Of a stretch of 5,282 nucleotides of DNA, positions 1-5,282 are shown one piece after another (position 1 is the stretch's first letter; every line of letters starts with the position of its first letter). Origin of the DNA: Candidatus Cloacimonadota bacterium. Its GTDB lineage: Bacteria > Cloacimonadota > Cloacimonadia > Cloacimonadales > Cloacimonadaceae. Where the stretch lies: positions 1-5,282 of the forward strand of contig JAGOIS010000116.1 in NCBI GenBank assembly GCA_017995495.1. Direction: 5' to 3'. Under the pieces are notes generated by a model. It was given only the letters and a program-made list of their open reading frames with translations, had not been told where the DNA came from and did not search any database. The position numbers and the translations under genes were made by a program.

Positions 1-1
1 C

Positions 2-322
2 CTGGCCACCAAAGGCGAATCACCCTGGCACTTCATCGAGATCATGGCCTGCCCCGGCGGCTGCGTCGGCGGCGGAGGACAGCCCTACGGCAACGACATC
101 GCCTCCCGCGCCCGCAGAGGCCTTTCCCTTTACGAGGAAGACCGCAATCTGCCCGTGCGCCAGTCCCACAAAAACCCCGAAGTGGTCAAAGTCTATGAGC
201 GCTTCCTCGGCGAGCCCAATTCCCCGCTGGCCCTCAAGCTGCTCCACACCTACTACTTCAAACGCTCCGTCAACAGCGGCCAGGTGCTCGAACAGGTCAC
301 CCACAAACACGAAGCCCATTAA
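2..322 (+). CDS. [FeFe] hydrogenase catalytic subunit, C-terminal part (5' end outside window)
   Basis: This is the last 106 codons of an iron-only hydrogenase, which reduces protons to H2 (or the reverse) at the H-cluster. The visible part starts just before the third H-cluster signature, FIEIMACPGGCVGGGGQP (visible residues 11-28). Its two cysteines (visible residues 17 and 21) match the pair that ligates the [4Fe-4S] part of the H-cluster, the second also bridging to the di-iron site in characterised enzymes. Visible residues about 36-84 resemble the hydrogenase small-subunit domain (Fe_hyd_SSU), fused here to the large subunit and ending in a typical LLHTYY. After it come only about 20 residues, with no extra C-terminal redox domain. 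The first two H-cluster signatures and any N-terminal Fe-S domains lie upstream, so the subgroup (NADH-linked, bifurcating or ferredoxin-linked) cannot be decided. Codons are strongly C-ending. The family call is very secure; the stop is TAA at 320-322. Confidence 0.95.
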   Translation: MATKGESPWHFIEIMACPGGCVGGGGQPYGNDIASRARRGLSLYEEDRNLPVRQSHKNPEVVKVYERFLGEPNSPLALKLLHTYYFKRSVNSGQVLEQVTHKHEAH

Positions 323-347
323 CCGGCTCAAACCGATATAACTCATC

Positions 348-375
348 AGGCGGGATCACAAGTCCCGCCTTTTTT
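348..375 (+). terminator. Rho-independent terminator of the hydrogenase gene
   Basis: A perfect 8-bp G+C-rich stem, AGGCGGGA (348-355) paired with TCCCGCCT (363-370), encloses a 7-base loop and runs straight into a T tract (370-375). It lies 25 bases after the hydrogenase stop codon. The T tract is only on the plus-strand side, so it should act on transcription from the hydrogenase gene and not on the convergent gene. It implies that the hydrogenase gene is the last of its transcript. Confidence 0.9.
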
Positions 376-397
376 CATCTGCGGCCGGGGCTGAAAT

Positions 398-495
398 TGT
401 CATTCCGGAACGCCAAGCTGGAGTCCATGCTCGCCGCGCTCACTGGATTCCAAGAGTGCCCTAGCCGGGCGCCAACAGGTCGTTCAGGAATGACA
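398..495. repeat. 98-bp palindromic intergenic element with inverted ends (REP/MITE-like)
   Basis: The ends are inverted repeats: TGTCATTCCGGAACG (398-412) and CGTTCAGGAATGACA (481-495), which pair over 15 positions with one mismatch. Inside, TGGAGTCCA (419-427) can pair with TGGATTCCA (444-452) through one G-T wobble, giving a second hairpin. The element sits wholly in the gap between two convergent genes, a usual place for REP- or MITE-like repeats. No transposase gene or target-site duplication is visible. That it recurs in the genome is an inference from its form; only one full copy is in view, plus a partial relative at 551-595. Confidence 0.6.
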
Positions 496-550
496 CGCGC
501 TAAACATCTGTGCTATCTGTGTGCCATTCTTCTGGCCATTTACGCAAAGT

Positions 551-595
551 CTGGATCCCGGGGCCCCACGAGCCGGAACACGTTCCCGGGATGAC
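551..595. repeat. Hairpin repeat, probable diverged half-copy of the 398-495 element
   Basis: ATCCCGGG (555-562) and CCCGGGAT (585-592) form a perfect 8-bp stem with a 22-base loop. The stretch aligns in order with the right half of the neighbouring element: CTGGAT (551-556 against 443-448), AGCCGG (571-576 against 463-468), GTTC (582-585 against 482-485) and ATGAC (591-595 against 490-494). The intervening spacing is seven bases shorter. It lies 11 bases beyond the stop codon of the minus-strand gene, so its transcript could fold there, but no T tract follows on that strand, so it is not a standard intrinsic terminator. Confidence 0.5.
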
Positions 596-605
596 CCAGT
601 GCTGC

Positions 606-1856
606 CTACCTCAGCACCATCACCCTGGCCGTCTGGCAAAAACCCCTGCCTTCCACGCGGATCAGATAGATCCCGCTTTCAAAGGCTTTGCCGTCTTCAT
701 CCCTTGCCTGCCAGATAAGGTCGCGGTTTATGGCGTCCACAGCACGTGTTTCCTCTTTCAGCATTTGTCCCCGGAGATTGTAGGTGCTCAGGGTAAGCGG
801 TCCGGAAAACTTGCCGGGCAGGCTAAGGGCAGCATTTTCCCGCGCCGGGTTCGGCCAGGCGCGCAGGGTTTCAGCCAGCGGCGGAACGTCCTCACTCACG
901 GCGGTGTCCGAGGTGTTGGCGAAATAAAAATCATAGCTGGGAACGCCGTCCCCGTCCACCACCACGGCTAGTATCAGCAGCCCCTCGGAGTTGAAGATGT
1001 TATAAGGGCTCCAATGATAGTGAGCGGTGACTTCTCCTGTGTCGGCATCCAACTCAGTGTTGTAAGGCATGGTCTCCCCATCGTACCAAACTCCCTGGGC
1101 ATTGGCGGTTTGCTCGGTCATCTGTGAGATGATCCAGCTGTCGTTGAGGTAGGGGACGCGTACCGTTGTGTAGTCGAGGATATAGTCTGGCAGCTGCTGG
1201 CTGTGTTTTTCAAACTGGTAGCCGGGAGGAAACTGTTCTCCGGTATAGAAATACTGCCGGCGGCGATAATTTACCCAGTTTAGCGAATCGGCGGAGCTGA
1301 GGGTGAGTTCCTCCACCCGGCGCCCCAGGCTGTCGATGGTGTAAACGCTGTCCCACCACCGATTGGGCTGGCTCGTTTTTTTGATTACTGTGCGGACCAG
1401 CTTCATATCAGCGTTGTAGCTGTGCCAGGCGTGGTAGTGGTTGTTGTTGTAACCGAACCAGTCATCCTCGTGGCAATGGCCCTGGTAGTCCATTTTGCGC
1501 TTGCGGGTGGGGTTTACATTCGCTTCCAGGGTGAGGGGGCTGGTGATAAGGTAATGGTCCGGATACAGGGTAAGCGCGCCGGTAAAATCCAGGGTTTCAT
1601 AATAGTCGCTGGGGGGAAAGTCGGACATCCAGCCCTGGTGGTGGTGGTCGATCTGGGTGATCAGCAGACAATTGCCCGGAGCGTGGATGTAGCTGTAGCT
1701 GTCGTGTGAACCCCAGTCCGGACCTCCGGAATCGCCGCCCGAGGCGGTGCGTTCCAGGCCGGTCAGGTAATGAACCTGGGGATAACCCTGCCCCGGCAGC
1801 AGCACCGGCAACAACGCCGCGAGCAACCACAGACAGGGTCTGAACGTCCTTATCAT
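606..1856 (-). CDS. Secreted protein of unknown function with C-terminal Por/T9SS-type sorting or FlgD-like domain
   Basis: From the chosen start this is a 416-residue protein. An N-terminal signal peptide is evident: a basic start (MIRTFRP), a hydrophobic core at about residues 8-22, and likely cleavage near residues 23-27; there is no lipobox. Residues about 331-416 look like the C-terminal domain of type IX (Por) secretion substrates or the related FlgD-type Ig fold: WPNPAR at 334-339, then STYNLRGQ, W-x-A-R-DEDGKAFESGIYLIRVEG, and a short final strand ending MVLR. The middle (about 28-330) is rich in Tyr, Trp, Asp and His, with clusters such as DHHH (70-73) and HCHEDD (127-132). A stretch near residues 170-205 (VYTIDSLGRRVEEL) recalls YD-type repeats, too weakly to name a domain. 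I do not recognise the family. ATG at 1856 is preferred over the in-frame ATG at 1889 because GGGGAGGA stands just before it and the signal peptide then begins cleanly. It converges on the hydrogenase gene and diverges from hutH. Confidence 0.85.
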   Translation of the reverse strand: MIRTFRPCLWLLAALLPVLLPGQGYPQVHYLTGLERTASGGDSGGPDWGSHDSYSYIHAPGNCLLITQIDHHHQGWMSDFPPSDYYETLDFTGALTLYPDHYLITSPLTLEANVNPTRKRKMDYQGHCHEDDWFGYNNNHYHAWHSYNADMKLVRTVIKKTSQPNRWWDSVYTIDSLGRRVEELTLSSADSLNWVNYRRRQYFYTGEQFPPGYQFEKHSQQLPDYILDYTTVRVPYLNDSWIISQMTEQTANAQGVWYDGETMPYNTELDADTGEVTAHYHWSPYNIFNSEGLLILAVVVDGDGVPSYDFYFANTSDTAVSEDVPPLAETLRAWPNPARENAALSLPGKFSGPLTLSTYNLRGQMLKEETRAVDAINRDLIWQARDEDGKAFESGIYLIRVEGRGFCQTARVMVLR

Positions 1857-1859
1857 GGT

Positions 1860-1867
1860 TCCTCCCC
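1860..1867 (-). promoter_or_regulatory. Ribosome binding site deciding the start at 1856
   Basis: On the minus strand GGGGAGGA is followed after three bases (ACC) by ATG at 1856-1854. It is a strong Shine-Dalgarno match with slightly short spacing. The upstream in-frame ATG at 1889 has no comparable sequence before it, so translation most likely begins at 1856. Confidence 0.7.
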
Positions 1868-1947
1868 GCCGGATAAGCCGCCTCCGCATGTCAGGTGGAA
1901 ACAGGCTCTGGGTAGCCGACTTGTCCGCGTAATTTGCTTGTTAATAT

Positions 1948-1953
1948 ATTATA
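1948..1953 (-). promoter_or_regulatory. Candidate -10 box for the minus-strand secreted-protein gene
   Basis: The minus strand reads TATAAT, the exact sigma-70-type -10 consensus, about 90 bases before the start at 1856. No convincing -35 hexamer lies 16-18 bases upstream of it. It overlaps a perfect 10-bp AT-rich palindrome, TAATATATTA (1942-1951), itself flanked by TTGC (1934-1937) and GCAA (1955-1958), which could be an operator. The A+T richness of this spot contrasts with its surroundings. It is a plausible promoter, not a demonstrated one. Confidence 0.4.
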
Positions 1954-2210
1954 CGCAAGAATCGTTCCATGCGTTGGATCATTTATCATTTTCTCCCGTT
2001 TGAGCTTTCTCTCTTCGGCCTCCATCCGCTTTCACATCATTCCAAGGGGTGGGAGGATTTGGGTATGGGGTCAAGTGTGGGATATGATCATGGAAGCTGG
2101 GTTTTCATCTGCAATCCGGTGGCGATCTTCATATAAGAGAATCCCGCCCAGTTCCAGAGGGATGATTGACTTGGGATAACTCTGAACTTGATTTAGCTTC
2201 GACAAGTGGT

Positions 2211-2239
2211 TTGACAAAAAAGCGCCTGGGAAAAAGCTT
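2211..2239 (+). promoter_or_regulatory. Possible hutH promoter: consensus -35 with poor -10
   Basis: TTGACA (2211-2216) matches the -35 consensus exactly. At 17-base spacing the -10 position (2234-2239) reads AAGCTT, a poor match to TATAAT, and 16- or 18-base spacing is no better. Transcription from here would begin shortly before the palindrome at 2252-2286 and place it in a leader of roughly 55 bases. A weak -10 would suit an activated promoter, but this could also be chance. Another -35-like TTGACT lies at 2166-2171, again without a good -10. Confidence 0.3.
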
Positions 2240-2251
2240 GAGCAAATTTCA

Positions 2252-2286
2252 GGCTGGCAGGCCTGCCAACAATATCACTGCCAGCC
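2252..2286 (+). promoter_or_regulatory. Nested palindrome before hutH, possible operator or RNA switch
   Basis: A perfect 14-bp palindrome, TGGCAGGCCTGCCA, occupies 2255-2268. A wider perfect 9-bp inverted repeat, GGCTGGCAG (2252-2260) and CTGCCAGCC (2278-2286), shares its left arm. The two structures are therefore mutually exclusive: the left arm can pair with the middle or with the right copy. The right arm ends 16 bases before the hutH ATG and 6 bases before its ribosome binding site. It could be a repressor operator on DNA or a leader hairpin affecting initiation. The regulator is unknown and none is encoded in the window. Confidence 0.5.
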
Positions 2287-2292
2287 GCCAAC

Positions 2293-2297
2293 GAGGA
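2293..2297 (+). promoter_or_regulatory. Ribosome binding site of hutH
   Basis: GAGGA lies five bases before the ATG at 2303 and fixes the start. The protein from this ATG has the family's normal N-terminus and length. The site begins only six bases after the right arm of the preceding inverted repeat, so folding of that repeat could influence access to it. Confidence 0.7.
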
Positions 2298-2302
2298 TCT
2301 TC

Positions 2303-3832
2303 ATGCAGACAATAGCCATCGACGGAAATAGCCTGAGCCTGGAGCAGATCGAGCAAATAGCTGTCCAGCGAGTCCCCATCCAGCTTACCGGGGAGTGCCT
2401 GGCCAAGGTGGGCGCTTGCCGCGCCTACGTGGACATGGTGATCGAGCGCGGCGATGTGGTTTACGGGCTCACGACCGGGTTTGGGAAATTCAGCACGGTC
2501 ACCATCCCGCCAGAACATATCGAGGACCTGCAGCTCAACCTGATCCGCAGCCACGCCACCAGCCTCGGACCCGCCTACACCACCGAGCAAGTTCGGGCCG
2601 TCATGCTCCTGCGCATCAACGTTTTGGCCAAGGGCTATTCCGGCATCCGCCCCCAGACGTTGACCACCCTGGTGGAGATGCTCAACCGCGGAGTCCATCC
2701 GGTGATCCCCATGCGCGGATCAGTGGGGGCCAGCGGTGACCTCTCACCCTTGTCGCATCTGGCTTTGCCCCTGATCGGTGAGGGCGAGGCGGAATTCAAT
2801 GGCGAGCACCTCAGCGGTGCGGAAGCCATGCGCAAAGCGGGATTGGAGCCTGTGAAACTGCAGGCCAAGGAAGGCCTGGCCCTGAACAATGGCACCCAGG
2901 TGATGGCCGCGTTGGGAGTTTTGAGCCTGCTGGAGGCAGAACGCCTTTGCCAATACGCTGATCTGACAGCCGCGGCAAGCGTCGACGCCCTTTTGGGAAC
3001 GCCCCACGCTTTCGATCCTCTGGTTCACAAATTGCGTCCCCATCCCGGTCAGACAGCCAGCGCGGCCAATCTGCGCCGGCTCTTGGAAGGCAGCTCGCTG
3101 CGGGCGTCGCATCAGAACTGCGGCAACGTTCAGGACGCCTACAGCCTGCGCTGCACGCCCCAGGTCCATGGCGCCGTGCGTGACGCCCTGGCCTATGTGC
3201 GTGGAGTTCTGACCATCGAGATCAATTCCGCCACAGACAATCCCCTGATCTTTCCCGAGGAGAGCGAGGTGATCTCCGGCGGCAATTTCCACGGAGAACC
3301 GCTGGCAATTGCCCTGGATGCGCTGGCCATGGCGATCGCTGAACTGGCCTCCATCTCGGAGCGGCGGGTGGAGCAAATGCTCAATCCCGCCCTAAACCGC
3401 GGGCTAAACCCATTCCTGGCCAAGCGTCCAGGCATCGATTCCGGCTTCATGATTGTGCAGCTCACAGCCGCCTCCCTTGTTTCCGAAAACAAGGTTTTGG
3501 CCCATCCCGCCTGCGTTGACAGCATTCCCACCTCCGCCAACCAGGAGGACCACGTTTCCATGGGCTCGGTTTCCGCGAACAAACTGCTCCAAGTGGTGGA
3601 AAACGTGCGCGGCGTGCTGGCCATAGAGCTGATGATCGCCTGTCAGGCTCTGGAGTTGAGGGGGATCCCCTCCTCTGAGGCCATTGAGCGGGTGAAGTCG
3701 CTTCTGCGCCAGACTGTTCCAGCCCTGGAGGAAGACCGGATCGCGTATCCGGATGTGAACGCGGCAATCGAATTACTCAAAAGCGGTGTCATTCTGAGTG
3801 AGCTTGCCGGGGCGGGCGTAGATTTGTATTGA
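2303..3832 (+). CDS. hutH: Histidine ammonia-lyase (HutH)
   Basis: This cytoplasmic enzyme removes ammonia from L-histidine to give trans-urocanate, the first step of histidine degradation. The 509-residue product has the usual full length. The signature GSVGASGDLSPLSHLALPL contains Ala143-Ser144-Gly145, the triad that cyclises into the MIO electrophile. Other active-site positions known from Pseudomonas HutH are present: Tyr54 in YGLTTGFG, His84 in RSHA, Asn196 in NNGTQ, Gln277, Tyr280 and Arg283 in VQDAYSLRC, Phe329 in GGNFHGEP, and Glu415 in NQEDHVSMG. The SH motif at 83-84 and Glu415 favour histidine over tyrosine or phenylalanine as substrate. A nested palindrome and a GAGGA ribosome binding site precede it. 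No hutU, hutI or hutG is in the window; the next gene encodes a TPR lipoprotein 31 bases downstream. Nothing in the sequence looks broken. An aromatic-amino-acid lyase or aminomutase is the only serious alternative and is less likely. Confidence 0.96.
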   Translation: MQTIAIDGNSLSLEQIEQIAVQRVPIQLTGECLAKVGACRAYVDMVIERGDVVYGLTTGFGKFSTVTIPPEHIEDLQLNLIRSHATSLGPAYTTEQVRAVMLLRINVLAKGYSGIRPQTLTTLVEMLNRGVHPVIPMRGSVGASGDLSPLSHLALPLIGEGEAEFNGEHLSGAEAMRKAGLEPVKLQAKEGLALNNGTQVMAALGVLSLLEAERLCQYADLTAAASVDALLGTPHAFDPLVHKLRPHPGQTASAANLRRLLEGSSLRASHQNCGNVQDAYSLRCTPQVHGAVRDALAYVRGVLTIEINSATDNPLIFPEESEVISGGNFHGEPLAIALDALAMAIAELASISERRVEQMLNPALNRGLNPFLAKRPGIDSGFMIVQLTAASLVSENKVLAHPACVDSIPTSANQEDHVSMGSVSANKLLQVVENVRGVLAIELMIACQALELRGIPSSEAIERVKSLLRQTVPALEEDRIAYPDVNAAIELLKSGVILSELAGAGVDLY

Positions 3833-3863
3833 CAAATTCCTGCCAACTCGCCTGACTGTGACC

Positions 3864-5282
3864 ATGAGAAAAATTGCCCCGCTACTGCTGCTGGCCCTGG
3901 CGCTGGCCTCCTGCATGCAGGTGAACACGATGTACAATGCGCGGAAATATTTCGCTTCAGCGCAAGCCAGACCCCTGAGCGCAAATGGCCGTCCCAACAA
4001 TCAGGCGGTGGAGGAGTATACCAAGGCGATCAAGAAATGCGGCATCATTCTCAGCAACGAAAAACAGGGTAAACTGACCGACGACGCGCTCTTTCTGATG
4101 GCCAAATCCCTATATTACAAGGGGAACAGCGCTTTTCAAGCCAGAGACCAGTTTGAGTCGCTGATCCGGGGATTTCCAGACAGCCCTTTCTTCGGTGAGG
4201 CGCACATCTATCTGGCCCGGGTGTTGAGGGATATCAACCTTCAGGAACAAGCTTCGAAAGTGCTTCAGGAGTTCATACTCAATCCCCAACACAAGAAACT
4301 GCACCCCCGCGCTTTGCTGACCCTGGCGGAATTTAACATCACGGACAAGGACTATCTGCAAGCCCAATACTGGCTTGGGCGGATCATCAGCGACTATCCC
4401 AAATCCAGCGAATATCGCGAGGCATTCTACATCTATGGGCAAAACTACTTTATTCAGAAGGATTACCGGGCGGCCCTGGCGGAGTTTCAGAAGATCGCCA
4501 AAGACCGGCGCATCCCCCAGACGGTGAAGCTGGATGCCAGATATTATATGGCCTTGAATCAGTATATGCTGGGTGAGTACGATCAAAGCAGAAAGACCAT
4601 CCAGAGGCTGCTCAAGGATGAGCTCCGCCCCGAAAAGCTTTCCCAGGCAAGGGTGTTGATGGCCAGGCTGATGCTGGCATCGGGCGAAACGGAAAAGGGG
4701 CTCGTCGAGATCGAGGAGATCGGCAAGCTCTATCCCCGCACGCCCAGCTCGGCCGAGGGTCAATACTATCTGGGGGAATACTACTTCTACCAAGCCCGGG
4801 ACCTCGAAAAAGCCGGGGCTGCCTATGGCAAAGTCCGCACGGAGTCGCAGAACTCCGCACTCGCGGAGCCGGCCCAGCAGAAAGCCACGGCCGTCACCCA
4901 ATTGAAGTCGAAGCTAACTTTCAATCCTGAGAGCAACCTGCAGCAGTATGTGGATTACCATATCAGCGCCGCTGAGAACTATTTCACCGTGTTTGCCCTG
5001 CCGGATTCGGCGCTGGTGATGTATCAGCGGGTGATCGATTCGCGGGACAGCCTGGTGACCCTGAAGGCCACTCTGGAAGTGGAACGGATTGTCAGCCAGG
5101 GAGTTGTGGATTCGTTAACGATAGCCCTGGCCGCCCTGCCAGAGCCCGTTTTGCCAGACAGCTTGGAAGCTCCGGAGAACAGTCTGGAGGAAATTCCTGA
5201 TGAGGCTGATTCCCTGGCGACTGCGGACAGCTTGGGTGTCTTGGACACCCAGTTGGAAGAGAAAGCCGCGGCCGATAGCCTT
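3864..5282 (+). CDS. TPR-repeat lipoprotein with acidic DSL-rich tail (3' end outside window)
   Basis: The frame is open from ATG at 3864 to the right edge, giving 473 residues without a stop. The N-terminus is a lipoprotein signal: MRK, a Leu/Ala-rich core (residues 7-15) and a lipobox LASC with Cys17 as the acylated residue. Residues about 73-327 hold seven helical TPR-like units, roughly 73-107, 110-142, 147-179, 183-215, 220-253, 259-291 and 294-327, with a probable eighth near 368-395. Turns such as FPDSPFFGEAHIYLA and YPKSSEYREAFYIYG are typical of the BamD/YbgF style of envelope TPR protein. From about 427 the chain becomes acidic and low in complexity, with DSL recurring at 432, 449, 455 and 471. 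It is probably an outer-membrane-anchored periplasmic scaffold; the partner is unknown, and it is far longer than ordinary BamD. No clear ribosome binding site precedes the ATG. In-frame GTG at 3858 is an alternative start but gives no better signal peptide. The gene probably shares a transcript with hutH. Confidence 0.88.
   Translation, partial: MRKIAPLLLLALALASCMQVNTMYNARKYFASAQARPLSANGRPNNQAVEEYTKAIKKCGIILSNEKQGKLTDDALFLMAKSLYYKGNSAFQARDQFESLIRGFPDSPFFGEAHIYLARVLRDINLQEQASKVLQEFILNPQHKKLHPRALLTLAEFNITDKDYLQAQYWLGRIISDYPKSSEYREAFYIYGQNYFIQKDYRAALAEFQKIAKDRRIPQTVKLDARYYMALNQYMLGEYDQSRKTIQRLLKDELRPEKLSQARVLMARLMLASGETEKGLVEIEEIGKLYPRTPSSAEGQYYLGEYYFYQARDLEKAGAAYGKVRTESQNSALAEPAQQKATAVTQLKSKLTFNPESNLQQYVDYHISAAENYFTVFALPDSALVMYQRVIDSRDSLVTLKATLEVERIVSQGVVDSLTIALAALPEPVLPDSLEAPENSLEEIPDEADSLATADSLGVLDTQLEEKAAADSL

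Larger units (their letters stand above)
1857..2302. other. Divergent intergenic region between the secreted-protein gene and hutH
   Basis: About 446 bases separate the two divergent starts. The left part holds the leader and -10 candidate of the minus-strand gene; the right part holds a consensus -35 hexamer, a nested palindrome and the hutH ribosome binding site. The middle (about 1960-2200) has no recognisable gene: open frames exist on both strands, but their translations resemble nothing I know and lack good ribosome binding sites. I see no tRNA, riboswitch or terminator in it. It might be an intergenic repeat or the remains of an older gene. Confidence 0.6.

Noticed and set aside
397..594. 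65-codon plus-strand frame across the palindromic elements
   Set aside because: It is simply a translation of the inverted repeat and its neighbour, begins at a weak internal start without a ribosome binding site, and shows no protein features.
551..605. Hairpin as an intrinsic terminator for the minus-strand gene
   Set aside because: The stem is strong, but the minus strand continues past it without a T tract, so the standard signal is missing.
510..971. 153-codon plus-strand open frame running into the minus-strand gene
   Set aside because: Its first part crosses the hairpin repeat and the rest is antisense to the conserved C-terminal sorting domain of the 606-1856 gene.
1857..1889. Extension of the secreted protein to ATG at 1889
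   Set aside because: It would add eleven Arg-rich residues before a normal signal peptide and lacks a ribosome binding site, whereas ATG at 1856 has GGGGAGGA just upstream.
2744..3376. 210-codon minus-strand open frame opposite hutH
   Set aside because: It is antisense to strongly conserved hutH coding sequence, including regions that carry active-site residues, and its translation resembles no family.
3829..3857. TTGACA overlapping the hutH stop as a promoter for the lipoprotein gene
   Set aside because: The hexamer (3829-3834) matches a -35 box, but the -10 position at 17-base spacing reads CTGACT or similar, so there is no partner.
4110..4901. 263-codon minus-strand open frame opposite the TPR lipoprotein
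   Set aside because: It lies wholly antisense to a gene with a lipoprotein signal and regular TPR repeats; its translation is low in recognisable motifs and it has no supporting start signals. It follows from the codon bias of the real gene.
1..5282. CRISPR array, tRNA or rRNA genes, transposase genes
   Set aside because: I looked for regularly spaced repeats, tRNA-like arms and transposase motifs and saw none.

Overview
The window reads as a bacterial chromosome fragment of moderately high G+C (mid-50s per cent by eye). It carries an anaerobe's [FeFe] hydrogenase, a histidine ammonia-lyase, a secreted protein with a Por/T9SS-type C-terminal domain and a TPR lipoprotein. Together these suggest a Gram-negative, fermentative, amino-acid-using anaerobe of the FCB superphylum. 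Cloacimonadota or a relative is my best guess, but it is an inference from gene content; no rRNA or other phylogenetic marker is present.

Layout. (1) 2-322, plus strand: the last 106 codons of an [FeFe] hydrogenase catalytic subunit, followed by a clear intrinsic terminator at 348-375. (2) 376-605: a non-coding gap between convergent genes, holding a 98-bp element with imperfect 15-bp inverted ends and a second, shorter hairpin that looks like a diverged copy of its right half. (3) 606-1856, minus strand: a signal-peptide-bearing protein of unknown function that ends in a sorting/FlgD-like Ig domain. (4) 1857-2302: a divergent intergenic region of about 450 bases with a consensus -10 box for the minus-strand gene, a poorly explained middle stretch, and a nested palindrome close to the start of the next gene. 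(5) 2303-3832, plus strand: complete hutH. (6) 3864 to the window end, plus strand: a TPR lipoprotein with a Ser/Asp/Leu-rich acidic tail, open at the right edge.

How they may work together. HutH would open histidine degradation by making urocanate and ammonia, and the hydrogenase would dispose of reductant as H2; both suit amino-acid fermentation, but nothing in the window links them directly. hutH is not next to other hut genes here. Its close downstream neighbour is the envelope TPR lipoprotein, 31 bases away with no terminator between, so the two may share a transcript. I do not see a clearly new multi-gene system. The most unusual features are the nested palindrome before hutH and the repeat pair at 398-595.
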